DNA of 64,000 nt from DATMER01 sp963741305 (lineage in GTDB: Bacteria > Acidobacteriota > Thermoanaerobaculia > Multivoradales > UBA5704), in assembly GCA_963741305.1 (NCBI GenBank), contig CAVUHL010000003.1, positions 6,820,001-6,884,000 of the forward strand, read 5' to 3'. How positions within the stretch are numbered: position 1 is the stretch's first letter; the number at the start of each line of letters is the position of its first letter. Made by a program: the position numbers and the translations under genes. Below are positions 23,711 to 34,429 of the stretch, piece after piece. A model generated the notes under the pieces. That model searched no databases, was not told the origin of the DNA, and worked only from the letters and a program-made list of their open reading frames with translations.

Positions 23711-25123
23711 TTACGGAAAGATCCCCAGATCCTGGTAGCACACCGCGATCTTGTCGATCGCGTCTATGAAGGCCGCGGTGCGGAGGTCGGTGCCCGGATG
23801 CTGGTTGCGGATCTCCCACAGCCGGTGGTAGGAGAGCGTCATCGTGTCCTCCAGGCCGGAGTTCACCAGGTCGAGCTCCTCGGCGCCGTGGGTGATCTCC
23901 TTCTGCTCGGCGTCCGAAAACTGCTCGCCGGTGGCGCTGGTGATCGCGCCCAGCAGCCGGGAGTACGCCTTCTCCTCGAAGCGCCGCTCCATCCTCCCGA
24001 AACGGACGTGGGAGAGGTTCTTCAGCCACTCGAAGTAGGAGACCAGCACGCCGCCCGCGTTGGCATAGTGGTCGGGCAGGATCAGCACGCCGCGCTCGGA
24101 GAGCATCTCGCTTGCCCGGCTCGTGGTCGGACCGTTGGCACCCTCCACGATGATCTTTGCCTTGATACGCGGCGCGTTGTCCGCCGTGATCTGGTTTTCG
24201 AGCGCGGCGGGGACCAGGATGTCGCAGTCGAGCTCCAGCCCCTCGGCGCTGCTCGGCAGGTTCCTGGCGCCCGGGAAGCCGAGGATCGAGCCGGTCTCCC
24301 TGCGGTGCTTCACCACCTCCAGCACGTCGAGCCCGTCCGGGTTGTGGATCGCCCCTTCATACTCCAGGAGCCCCACGATGACCGCTTTGTACTCCTGCTG
24401 GAGGAAAAGGGCGGCGTGATAGCCGACGTTGCCGAGCCCCTGGACCACCACCCGCTTGCCTGCCAGCCCCGGGGAAAGCCCCAGGGCCTTCATGTCCTCG
24501 CTCACGCTGCAGGCCTCGCGGGCAGCGATGGCCACGCCGCGGCCGGTGGCCTCGTTCCGGCCCCGGATGCCCCCCTGGGCGAGCGGCTTGCCCGTCACGC
24601 AGGCCTGGGCATTGAGCTTGTCCGAGGCGATCGCCGTGTAGGTGTCCACGATCCAGGCCATCTCGCGGGGGCCGGTGCCGAAGTCCGGGGCCGGAACGTC
24701 GATGCCCGCCCCGATGAAGCCCTTCTTGACCAGCTCGAAGGTGTAGCGCCGGGTGATCCGCTCCAGCTCCTCGACCGTGTACTGATTGCGGTCGATCCGG
24801 ATGCCCCCCTTGGCGCCACCGAACGGAGCGTCCACTACCGCGCACTTGTAGGTCATCAGCGCGGCCAGGGCGATCACCTCGTCCTCGTTGACGTCGAGGC
24901 TGTAGCGGATGCCCCCCTTGGTAGGCAGCTTGTGGTGGCTGTGCTCCGCCCGCCAGGCGTGGATCACTTCCACCGAGCCGTCCATCCGGCGCAGTGGGAA
25001 GGTGAAGTGATAGACGCTGTTGCATGTCTTGATGATGCTGAGGAGTCCGGGGTGATGGCTCGTCAGCGCGGCCGCCTTGTCGAAGTTGCGGTTCACCTGG
25101 TCGAAGAAGCTGCGGTCGGTCAT
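23711..25123 (-). CDS. gdhA: Glutamate dehydrogenase
   Basis: A 470-residue Glu/Leu/Phe/Val dehydrogenase that interconverts glutamate and 2-oxoglutarate with NAD(P). The substrate Lys is in LPTKGGIRYS. A second conserved Lys is in DAPFGGAKGGI, the catalytic Asp region is GIDVPAPDFGT, and the Rossmann motif is VVVQGLGNVGYHAA. The end LWEIRNQHPGTDLRTAAF is typical. The start at 25123 has AGGAG six bases upstream. The open frame continues to 26338, but that part is antisense to the MscS gene and is rejected. Confidence 0.93.
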   Translation of the reverse strand: MTDRSFFDQVNRNFDKAAALTSHHPGLLSIIKTCNSVYHFTFPLRRMDGSVEVIHAWRAEHSHHKLPTKGGIRYSLDVNEDEVIALAALMTYKCAVVDAPFGGAKGGIRIDRNQYTVEELERITRRYTFELVKKGFIGAGIDVPAPDFGTGPREMAWIVDTYTAIASDKLNAQACVTGKPLAQGGIRGRNEATGRGVAIAAREACSVSEDMKALGLSPGLAGKRVVVQGLGNVGYHAALFLQQEYKAVIVGLLEYEGAIHNPDGLDVLEVVKHRRETGSILGFPGARNLPSSAEGLELDCDILVPAALENQITADNAPRIKAKIIVEGANGPTTSRASEMLSERGVLILPDHYANAGGVLVSYFEWLKNLSHVRFGRMERRFEEKAYSRLLGAITSATGEQFSDAEQKEITHGAEELDLVNSGLEDTMTLSYHRLWEIRNQHPGTDLRTAAFIDAIDKIAVCYQDLGIFP

Positions 25124-25207
25124 AAATCTCCTGGGATGCGCGCTTGGAGGCGCGCAGGCCTGGAGTGATAGCATCCTCCTCTCTGTGACTGCAACCCCTG
25201 CCCTCCC

Positions 25208-26278
25208 ATGAACCTCGATTGGCTCGATGAACAGCTCCTCGGGGAGCCGGCGCGGGACTGGATCATGGCATTGGCCATCGCCGTGGCCGTGCTGCTCGTC
25301 CTCGCCCTGATCAAGCGGATCGTCGTCAGCCGGGTCAGCCGCCTCGCTTCCCGCACGGAGACCCAGGTCGACGACTTTTTCGTCGAGATGGTGCGGCGCA
25401 CCCGCTGGCTGCTGGTGCTCTTCCCGGTGCTCTCCCTGGCGGCCGTCTCGCTGGATGTGCCCCGCCTGCAGGGGTACCTGAAGACCGCGGCCATCCTCGC
25501 CTTCCTGCTCCAGCTCGCCCTCTGGGCCCTGGTCGCCATCAACTTCTGGATGGAGAACCACCGGAAGCGGCGCACGGAGTCCGACTCCGCATCGATCACC
25601 ATGATCCGGGCCTTCGGCTTCATGGGGAAGGTCGTCCTCTGGTCGGTCATCCTCCTCCTGGCGCTGGAGAACCTGGGGGTGGACGTCACCGCCCTGATCG
25701 CCGGGCTGGGAGTGGGCGGCGTGGCCGTGGCGCTCGCCGTTCAGAACATCCTGGGGGACCTGCTGGCCTCGCTTTCGATCGTGCTCGACAAGCCGTTCGT
25801 GATCGGCGACCAGATCCAGGTCGACAACTTCACCGGCACGGTGGAGAGCATCGGCATCAAGACCACCCACCTGCGGAGCGTCACGGGCGAGCAACTCGTG
25901 TTTTCCAATGGCGACCTGGTGCGCAGCCGCATCCGCAACCACAAGCGGATGGGGGAGCGCCGGGTTTCGCACGCTTTCGACGTGGTCTACCAGACTCCGG
26001 CCGAGAAGGTGGCGCGCATCCCCGAAATCGTCCGCCGGCTCGTGGACACGCGGGAGCAGCTCCGCTTCGATCACACGCACCTGACCGGGCTGGGCGAGTC
26101 CGGGCTGCGCTTCGAGGCGGTCTGGTTCGTTCTGTCGCCGGACAACAATCTGCATCTTGACCTGCAGCAGTCGGTCCTGCTCGACCTGCTGCGAAGTTTC
26201 GAAGCGGAGGGGATCGAGCTTGCCTATCCCACCCGCACATTGATCGATCAACGTTCCGAAAGGAGCTTCCGTGCGTAG
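25208..26278 (+). CDS. MscS-family mechanosensitive channel
   Basis: A 356-residue small-conductance mechanosensitive channel homolog. Membrane helices lie near residues 18-37, 60-77, 90-115 and 135-160. The pore-lining and beta domain text is LIAGLGVGGVAVALAVQNILGDLLASLSIVLDKPFVIGDQI, followed by GTVESIGIKTTHLRS and VFSNGDLVRSRIRN. Such channels release osmolytes on hypo-osmotic shock. It overlaps the next gene by eight bases, so co-transcription is likely. Confidence 0.92.
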   Translation: MNLDWLDEQLLGEPARDWIMALAIAVAVLLVLALIKRIVVSRVSRLASRTETQVDDFFVEMVRRTRWLLVLFPVLSLAAVSLDVPRLQGYLKTAAILAFLLQLALWALVAINFWMENHRKRRTESDSASITMIRAFGFMGKVVLWSVILLLALENLGVDVTALIAGLGVGGVAVALAVQNILGDLLASLSIVLDKPFVIGDQIQVDNFTGTVESIGIKTTHLRSVTGEQLVFSNGDLVRSRIRNHKRMGERRVSHAFDVVYQTPAEKVARIPEIVRRLVDTREQLRFDHTHLTGLGESGLRFEAVWFVLSPDNNLHLDLQQSVLLDLLRSFEAEGIELAYPTRTLIDQRSERSFRA

Positions 26279-29200
26279 ATTGCTTTGTTTGCTTTTTTTA
26301 CTGCCGCTTGCGGCGCAGGCCCAATCTGATCTCGGCACCCGCCTCCTGCGCTACCCCGACATTCAGGGCGAGACGATCGTGTTCGTCTATGCCGGCGATC
26401 TCTGGACGGTCGGCGCCTCGGGGGGTGAGGCCCGCCGGCTGACCGCCGATCCCGGGATGGAGCAATTCCCCAAGTTCTCGCCGGACGGCAAGCACATCGC
26501 CTTCACCGGCCAGTACAGCGGTACCAACCAGGTGCACGTGATCCCGGCCGACGGCAGCGCGCCGCCCAGACAGCTCACCTTCCGCAACGATATCGGCGCG
26601 CTCCCGCCCCGGGGCGGCGTGGACAACCAGGTCTTCGGCTGGACCCCGGACGGCAAGGAGGTGCTCTTCAAGTCCCACCGGGTGGCCTGGAGCGACCGCA
26701 TCGGCCGCCCCTATCTCGTGCCGTTCGCGGGGGGCATGGAGCGTCCGCTCCAGGTCCCGGAGAGCGGCACCGGCACCCTCTCGCCGGACGGCACCAAGCT
26801 CGTCTACACGCCGGTCATGCGCGAGTTCCGCACCTGGAAGCGCCACCGCGGCGGACGCGCCCAGGATGTCTGGATCTACGACCTGAAGAAGGACACGGCC
26901 GAGCGGCTCACCGACTTCGTGGGCACGGACAACATGCCGGTCTGGATCGGCAACACGATCTTCTTCACCTCGGACCGTGGCGGCTGGCAGCTCAACCTGT
27001 TCTCGTACGATCTCGGCAGCCGCCAGACCCGCCAGATTACGAATCATGATCAGTTCGACGTGCTCTGGCCGAGCGGCGACGACCGCCGCATCGTTTATCA
27101 ACAAGCGGGCTACCTCCACGTGCTCGACACGTCTTCGGGGCAGACGCGGCAGGTGCCGGTCCAGGTCCATGGCGACTTCCCCGCGACGCTTCCCTACTTC
27201 AAGAATGTGACCGCGGACGCCCAGTCCATGGCTGTCTCGCCCACGGGCAAGCGCGCGGTGCTCGGCGCCCGGGGAGAGGTCTTCACCGTCCCGGCGGCGA
27301 AGGGGGAGATCCGCAACCTGACCTCCACTCCCGGCATCCGGGAGATGGACGCCGTCTGGTCGCCTGATGGCCGCTGGATCGCCTACCTGTCGGACCGCAG
27401 CGGCGAGTACGAGGTCTATGTCCGGCCGAGCGATGGTTCTGGTGAGGAGCGGCGGGTGACCACGGGCGGCAAGGTCTGGCGTTTCCCGCCCGTCTGGTCC
27501 CCCGACTCGAAGAAGATCGCGTTCGGCGACTCCGACCAGCATCTCTTCTGGGTGGACGTGCAGTCCGGGAAAACGACCGAGGCCGACTACAGCGACCGTG
27601 AGGACATTTTCGATTACAAATGGTCGCCCGACAGCCGCTGGTTGACCTACACCAAGGAGATGGAGACGCAGCTCGACTCGATCTGGGTCTACTCGCTGGA
27701 CACCAAGAAAGCCACCCGGCTGACCAGCGGGTTCACGGACGACACCAACCCGGTCTTCTCCCCGGATGGGCGCTACCTCTACTTCCTGTCCAACCGCGAC
27801 TTCAACCTGACCTTCAGCGGCTTCGAGTTCACCTACGTCTACACGAATCCCACGCGGGTCTACGTGGCGGTGCTTTCCAAGGAGGGGCCGGCGCTCTTCC
27901 TCCCCACGAGCGACGAGGAGGAGTGGAAGGAGGACGGCGCCAAGCCGGGGAAGGACAGCAAGCCGCCGACGCCGATGATCGCGGATGCCGCGGATGCCGC
28001 CGATGCCGTTCAAGAGAGCAAAGGCGGCGACGTGGAGGCTGGTGACGGCCCCGATTCGGCGGAAGTGAAGTCGCCGGTCCGGGTGAAGATCGACTTCGAC
28101 GGCTTCGAGAACCGGGTGCGTGCGATCCCGGGGGCTCCCGGCGACTACCGCGGCCTGCAGGCCAACTCGGATGGCATCTTCTACCGGGTCGGGGAAGGTC
28201 CCCAGACCGCGCTCAAGATGTTCGACCTCAAGGCCGAGAAGGAGCAGACGGTCCTGGATGGAGGGGTCGCCGGCTACGAGCTGTCGGCCGACGGCAAGAA
28301 GGTGCTCTACCGCCAAGGGGAGGCCTTCGGCATCGTCGATGCCAAGCCCGGGCAGAAGATGGGCGACGGCAAGCTGGCGCTGGAGAAGCTCGAGCTCCGC
28401 ATCGAGCCGAAGGAGGAGTGGCGCCAGATGTACGTGGACGCCTGGCGCATCCTCCGCGACTGGTTCTACGACCCGAACATGCATGGGCTGGACTGGGCCG
28501 CGATGCGCGACCGCTACGGCGCGCTGCTGCCCCATGCCGCCCGTACCGAGGATCTGGACTGGATCCTGGGCGAGCTCGGAGCGGAGCTCTCGGCTGGCCA
28601 TGTCTACATCCAGCCGGGAGAGCGCCCGGGGCCCAGGCGGGTCGAGAACGGCCTCCTCGGCGCCGAGGTGGAGCCCCACACGTCGGGCTACTACCGGGTG
28701 ACCAAGATCTACCCGGGCGAGAACTGGCACCAGGACTTCCGCTCGCCGCTGACCGAGCCGGGCGTCAACGTCAGGGTGGGGCACTACATCCTGGCGGTGG
28801 ATGGCACGCCCACCAAGGGGATCGACAACTTCTACCGCCTGCTACAGAACAAGGCGAACCGCGTGGTGACGCTGCTCGTCAACGACAAGCCGGACACCAA
28901 GGGCGCCTGGGTGGAGCGGGTGAGGCCGGTCGCGAAGGAGCAGAACCTCCGCTATCTCGACTGGGTGCTGGCGACGCGGGCGAAGGTGGAAAAGGCCTCG
29001 GGCGGCAAGATCGGGTACATCCACCTGCCGAACACGGCGGTGGAGGGCAACCGCGAGCTCTTCAAGTACTTCTACCCGCAGACGCAGACGGACGCCCTGA
29101 TCCTGGACGACCGCTACAACGGGGGCGGCTTCGTGCCCGACCAGATGGTCGAGCTGCTCGGCCGTCCGCTGCTGCACTACTGGATCCGCCGCGGCGAGCA

Positions 29201-29618
29201 GCCGGAGCGGGTGCCGGGCTTCGTCCACACCGGTCCGAAGGTGACGCTGATCAACGGCCAGGCGGGCTCGGGAGGCGACGCCTTCCCCTACTACTTCAAG
29301 AAGACGGGCCTCGGCCCGCTGATCGGCACGCGGACCTGGGGAGGCCTGATCGGCATCTCGGGCAATCCGGACCTGATCGACGGCACGAACCTCTCCGCGG
29401 CCACCTTCCGCTTCCTGGACGAGGAGGGCAACTGGGGCATCGAGAACGAGGGAGTCGCGCCCGACATCGAGGTGATCGACCGCCCCGACCTCGTGGCCAA
29501 GGGCCAGGACCCGTCGCTCGAAAAGGCGATCGAGGTATTGCAGGAAGAGCTGCGGAAGAACCCGCCGGCGAAGCTGAAGGTGCCGGCGGCTCCGAAGCAG
29601 GAGTGGCCGCCGCGGTAG
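26271..29618 (+). CDS. Secreted tricorn-type S41 protease
   Basis: A 1115-residue protein with signal peptide MRRLLCLLFLLPLAAQAQ. Two beta-propeller regions (repeats such as FSPDGKHIAFTG and WSPDGRWIAYLSDRSG) cover roughly residues 30-560. A low-complexity insert follows (AADAADAAD near 570), then the core domain, a PDZ region (GHYILAVDGTPTKGIDNFYRLL) and the S41 catalytic region with Ser1000 in NGQAGSGGDAFPYYF and a His in ELSAGHVYI. Tricorn proteases cut oligopeptides into small peptides. The GTG has AGGAG five bases upstream. The signal peptide implies a periplasmic enzyme, unlike archaeal tricorn. Confidence 0.93.
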   Translation: MRRLLCLLFLLPLAAQAQSDLGTRLLRYPDIQGETIVFVYAGDLWTVGASGGEARRLTADPGMEQFPKFSPDGKHIAFTGQYSGTNQVHVIPADGSAPPRQLTFRNDIGALPPRGGVDNQVFGWTPDGKEVLFKSHRVAWSDRIGRPYLVPFAGGMERPLQVPESGTGTLSPDGTKLVYTPVMREFRTWKRHRGGRAQDVWIYDLKKDTAERLTDFVGTDNMPVWIGNTIFFTSDRGGWQLNLFSYDLGSRQTRQITNHDQFDVLWPSGDDRRIVYQQAGYLHVLDTSSGQTRQVPVQVHGDFPATLPYFKNVTADAQSMAVSPTGKRAVLGARGEVFTVPAAKGEIRNLTSTPGIREMDAVWSPDGRWIAYLSDRSGEYEVYVRPSDGSGEERRVTTGGKVWRFPPVWSPDSKKIAFGDSDQHLFWVDVQSGKTTEADYSDREDIFDYKWSPDSRWLTYTKEMETQLDSIWVYSLDTKKATRLTSGFTDDTNPVFSPDGRYLYFLSNRDFNLTFSGFEFTYVYTNPTRVYVAVLSKEGPALFLPTSDEEEWKEDGAKPGKDSKPPTPMIADAADAADAVQESKGGDVEAGDGPDSAEVKSPVRVKIDFDGFENRVRAIPGAPGDYRGLQANSDGIFYRVGEGPQTALKMFDLKAEKEQTVLDGGVAGYELSADGKKVLYRQGEAFGIVDAKPGQKMGDGKLALEKLELRIEPKEEWRQMYVDAWRILRDWFYDPNMHGLDWAAMRDRYGALLPHAARTEDLDWILGELGAELSAGHVYIQPGERPGPRRVENGLLGAEVEPHTSGYYRVTKIYPGENWHQDFRSPLTEPGVNVRVGHYILAVDGTPTKGIDNFYRLLQNKANRVVTLLVNDKPDTKGAWVERVRPVAKEQNLRYLDWVLATRAKVEKASGGKIGYIHLPNTAVEGNRELFKYFYPQTQTDALILDDRYNGGGFVPDQMVELLGRPLLHYWIRRGEQPERVPGFVHTGPKVTLINGQAGSGGDAFPYYFKKTGLGPLIGTRTWGGLIGISGNPDLIDGTNLSAATFRFLDEEGNWGIENEGVAPDIEVIDRPDLVAKGQDPSLEKAIEVLQEELRKNPPAKLKVPAAPKQEWPPR

Positions 29619-29635
29619 GGTGATCGCTTCCCCCG

Positions 29636-29707
29636 CCCGGGCGCAATGAATTGCGCCCCTACAAAACCTCCGGCGAGGTTGTAGGGGCGCGATTCATCGC
29701 GCCCGGG
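29636..29707. repeat. Near-perfect inverted repeat between convergent genes
   Basis: Arms 29636-29670 and 29675-29707 pair almost completely around a four-base loop. The core arm reads GGGCGCGATGAATCGCGCCC with A/G variation. The bases after the right arm (GGACAGGGGGTGAGGTT, ending before the stop at 29722) match the bases before the stop of gdhA at 23711. It probably acts as a two-way terminator. Confidence 0.88.
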
Positions 29708-29721
29708 ACAGGGGGTGAGGT

Positions 29722-31350
29722 TCATCTCTTCCACCGCCACCCCCCCTCCTCCGTCGAAAGGATCCAAGCCACCGTCTTCCCCGGCTGGATCCCCTGCGCC
29801 TCGTTCCAGAAGAAGCGGTCGCGGAGGTTGCGGCTGGAGGTGTCCCCCTCGGGGAGCGACTGTACCTCTTCCTGGATGCGGCGGTAGCGCTCCACCCACT
29901 TGGCGCAGTTGGCGAGGCGGAGGTCCACCCAGCCGTCGCGCACCCAGCGCTCCAGCTTCCCGGGCGTGACCTCCTCGTTGCAGGCGTCCGGCGGCACGAT
30001 CACCTTGGGACCGCGCAGGACCTCGCCCGACTCCAGGAGGATCGGCATGCCCACCGATACGATCCGGTTGGCCTCCTCGGGCTCCTCCCGGACCAGCCGG
30101 TTCAGCCGCTCGCAGACCAGCTCGGCCGTGGATTCCCGCACCGCGCCCATCGTCCGGAATGCGGCGCGCAGCAGGTGGGCCTCGAACAGCAGCTTCGAGT
30201 TCTTCGGCGGGCCGAGCAGCTCGAAAGCGACGCTCCGCACCCCATGCTCCTTCTCGAGCGCGGTCATCTTCTCGATCGCCCAGTGGCGCAGCAGGCCCGC
30301 GCGGTAGGTCGGGCCGAGCACCGCGCTGTCGAGAGCGCCCATTACGTCGTAGCCCGTGTTGCCCCCCAGGATCTCGAAAACGGCGTACTTGGCGATCTCC
30401 TCGGGGGTCACGAACTCCATCTGCTCGCCGCTGGAGATGGTGACGAACTCCTCCAGGCTGAAGACGCCGTTCTCGCCGGTATCGATGAAGACGTTGTCGA
30501 ACGTCTCCTCCCTCACCCGGGCGGCGCCGGGGTCGTCGGTCGAAAAGGTCGATCCCAGGGGGCGCGGCTGCGCATCCACCAGATGGATCGGCTCCCGCTT
30601 GCGATGGATGGGGCCGTAGCCGATCCGCTTCCAGGCGATGGCCGCCGCCGGCTTGATCTCCTTGACGATCGGGCCGCCGGGCGTGCGCGCCATCAGGAAG
30701 AGCAGCATCGAATGGGCGCCGGCCATGGCGGTCTTCGCCAGGAGGTTGCGGCTCGGCTTCTCCTCCGAATGGGTGTAGGGGACGTTCAGGCCCATGCCGC
30801 CGGTCCCGGTCGTGCCCACCTTGACGTAGACCCCGGTGCCGGCTTCGAGCAGGCTGTTGTACATGACCTGGATGTGGCGGATCAGGCGCGGCATGGAGAG
30901 CCCTTCGAGGAGGGTCTCCACCTCGGCCTCGCCGATTTCTCCGGCGTCGACCTGGGTGAGCACCTTGTCAGCCGCGGAAAAGATGTCGCGGTAGGCGATC
31001 CCCGTGGCGGTATTGACGGCGTCGATGACGATGTCCGGCCGGGAGCCGACGAGCAGGTCGTAGAGGATGAAGCCCTGGAGGTCGTCGCCGGCGAGCGGGT
31101 TGAGCTGGGCGCGGATCTTCTCCCGCCGGGTGCCCCCGTGGACCAGCCCGAAGATGTCTCCGGCCGAGGGGGTGAGGATCGTGGTCCCGGCCAGGGGGGC
31201 GAGCTCGCGGCAGGCCTCTTCCGACTCTGCCAGGGTCAGGCTGTGGATCTGGATCTCCCGTGGATGCCGCTCCAACAGCTCCCGGCACATGGCCAGGCCG
31301 ACCATTCCGCCTCCCCCCAGAACAAGGATCTTCCGATTCTCGACGTTCAA
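29722..31350 (-). CDS. NAD(P)-binding Rossmann protein of unknown substrate
   Basis: A 542-residue protein whose start, RKILVLGGGGMVGLAMCRELL, is a glycine-rich dinucleotide-binding motif. Downstream text includes DIVIDAVNTATGIAYRDIF and RLIRHIQVMYNSLLEAGTGVYVKVGTTGTGGMGLN, recalling the extended SDR/epimerase group, then a long C-terminal domain I do not recognise. The TTG start at 31350 has AAGGAGG just upstream and gives the Rossmann fold from residue 5. The longer ATG reading to 31653 overlaps the divergent peptidase gene and is rejected. Its biochemical role cannot be read from the neighbours. Confidence 0.75.
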   Translation of the reverse strand: MNVENRKILVLGGGGMVGLAMCRELLERHPREIQIHSLTLAESEEACRELAPLAGTTILTPSAGDIFGLVHGGTRREKIRAQLNPLAGDDLQGFILYDLLVGSRPDIVIDAVNTATGIAYRDIFSAADKVLTQVDAGEIGEAEVETLLEGLSMPRLIRHIQVMYNSLLEAGTGVYVKVGTTGTGGMGLNVPYTHSEEKPSRNLLAKTAMAGAHSMLLFLMARTPGGPIVKEIKPAAAIAWKRIGYGPIHRKREPIHLVDAQPRPLGSTFSTDDPGAARVREETFDNVFIDTGENGVFSLEEFVTISSGEQMEFVTPEEIAKYAVFEILGGNTGYDVMGALDSAVLGPTYRAGLLRHWAIEKMTALEKEHGVRSVAFELLGPPKNSKLLFEAHLLRAAFRTMGAVRESTAELVCERLNRLVREEPEEANRIVSVGMPILLESGEVLRGPKVIVPPDACNEEVTPGKLERWVRDGWVDLRLANCAKWVERYRRIQEEVQSLPEGDTSSRNLRDRFFWNEAQGIQPGKTVAWILSTEEGGWRWKR

Positions 31351-31489
31351 AAAGCCTCCTTCGAGATGAAAAAAGATATCGGCCGGCTGTGCGTGGGCTT
31401 GCCGCTGGCAGGCGATTCTACGCCAGTGTATGCTCCCGGGGTTCTCCGCTTCCGGAGAGCTCCAAACTCGGGCTCGGAGGTCAGGAATC

Positions 31490-32782
31490 ATGTCTTTCCG
31501 CTGCGCGACGGCGGCGATCGCCTTTCTCGCTCTCACCCCCCTTCCGGGCAGGGCGCAGGATCTCTCCGCGCGGATCGACCAGGCCGTCCAGCGGACCGCC
31601 CCGGAAATCGTCGAGATCCGCCACCAGTTGCACCAGAACCCCGAGCTGAGCAACCGCGAAACCGAGACGGCCGCCCTGGTCGCCGACTATCTGAAGAAGC
31701 TCGGCCTGGAAGTCCGGACCGGGATCGCCAAGACCGGCGTCGTCGGCATCCTCAAGGGGGGCAAGCCCGGCCCGGTCGTAGCCGTCCGCGCCGACATGGA
31801 TGCCCTGCCGGTCACCGAGCAGACCGACCTCCCCTTCCGCTCCACCAAGCGCGACACCTTCCTCGGCCAGGAGATCGGGGTGGCCCATGCCTGCGGGCAT
31901 GACATCCACACCTCGGTGCAGCTCGGCGTGGCCAAGGTGCTCAAGTCCCTCCAGGCGGACATCCCCGGGACGGTCGTCTTCGTCTTCCAGCCCGCCGAGG
32001 AGGGCCCGCCGCCCGGAGAGGAGGGCGGGGCCGACCTGATGCTGAAGGAAGGGGTGTTCCGGGACGTCAAGCCCGCGGCGATCTTCGCCCTGCATTCCTT
32101 CTCGGACCTCCAGGTCGGGCAGGTGGGGTACAACCCGGGTCCGACCATGGCCGCGGTCGATCAGTTCGTGGCCAAGGTCAAGGGCAAGCAGTCCCACGGC
32201 GCCTACCCGCACCTGAGCGTCGACCCGATCGTCATGGCTTCGCAGGCGGTGCTTGCGCTGCAGACGATCCGCTCGCGCAACCTCTCGCCGCTGGAGCCGA
32301 GCGTGATCACCGTCGGCATCTTCCGCGGCGGTGAACGCTTCAACATCATCCCCGGCGAAGTCCACCTTGAGGGCACCGTGCGCACTTATAACGAAGAGGT
32401 GCGTGGCGCGATCGAGCGCCGCATGGGCGAGATCCTGGACGGGATCACCCGCGCGGGTGGCGGCTCGTACGAGCTGGAGTACAAGAAGAACGCGCCGGCC
32501 ACGGTCAACGAGCCGGCGCTGACCCAGGCCTCCGCCGCGCTCCTGGCGCAGTCGGTGGGGGCCGGCAACGTAAAGGTCGTCGAGCCCTCCATGGGCGGCG
32601 AGGACTTCGCCTATTTTGCGAATGAGATCCCCGGGTTCTACTTCCGGCTGGGCGTCGTCGCCCCGGGGACCACATCCGGCGGCCTTCACACTCCGACCTT
32701 CCGCGCCGACGACAGCGCGGTCGCGATCGGGATGAAGGCGATGTCGAGGCTCCTGGTGGATTGGATGAGCCAGGCGCGATAA
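31490..32782 (+). CDS. Secreted M20-family amidohydrolase/peptidase
   Basis: A 430-residue zinc hydrolase with a signal peptide (CATAAIAFLALTPLPGRAQ). The metal ligands appear in VRADMDALPV, AHACGHDIH, PAEEGPPPGEEGG and the late SMGGEDFAYF. The order matches hippurate hydrolase, N-acyl amino acid amidohydrolase and IAA-amino acid hydrolase types. The ATG at 31490 has GGAGG nine bases upstream; the 31430 reading would lengthen the product before the signal. Likely deacylates N-acyl amino acids in the periplasm. Confidence 0.9.
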   Translation: MSFRCATAAIAFLALTPLPGRAQDLSARIDQAVQRTAPEIVEIRHQLHQNPELSNRETETAALVADYLKKLGLEVRTGIAKTGVVGILKGGKPGPVVAVRADMDALPVTEQTDLPFRSTKRDTFLGQEIGVAHACGHDIHTSVQLGVAKVLKSLQADIPGTVVFVFQPAEEGPPPGEEGGADLMLKEGVFRDVKPAAIFALHSFSDLQVGQVGYNPGPTMAAVDQFVAKVKGKQSHGAYPHLSVDPIVMASQAVLALQTIRSRNLSPLEPSVITVGIFRGGERFNIIPGEVHLEGTVRTYNEEVRGAIERRMGEILDGITRAGGGSYELEYKKNAPATVNEPALTQASAALLAQSVGAGNVKVVEPSMGGEDFAYFANEIPGFYFRLGVVAPGTTSGGLHTPTFRADDSAVAIGMKAMSRLLVDWMSQAR

Positions 32783-32800
32783 CTACTTTGAGGTGACGGA

Positions 32801-34425
<1,625 letters not shown>

Positions 34426-34429
<4 letters not shown>

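Noticed and set aside
23642..25168. 508-residue plus-strand open frame opposite gdhA
   Set aside because: Shadow of the dehydrogenase, composed of low-information text.
25124..26338. N-terminal extension of glutamate dehydrogenase
   Set aside because: It is antisense to the MscS gene, and a ribosome-binding site marks the start at 25123.
31350..31653. ATG-started extension of the Rossmann protein
   Set aside because: It overlaps the divergent peptidase gene and its promoter; the TTG with AAGGAGG fits better.
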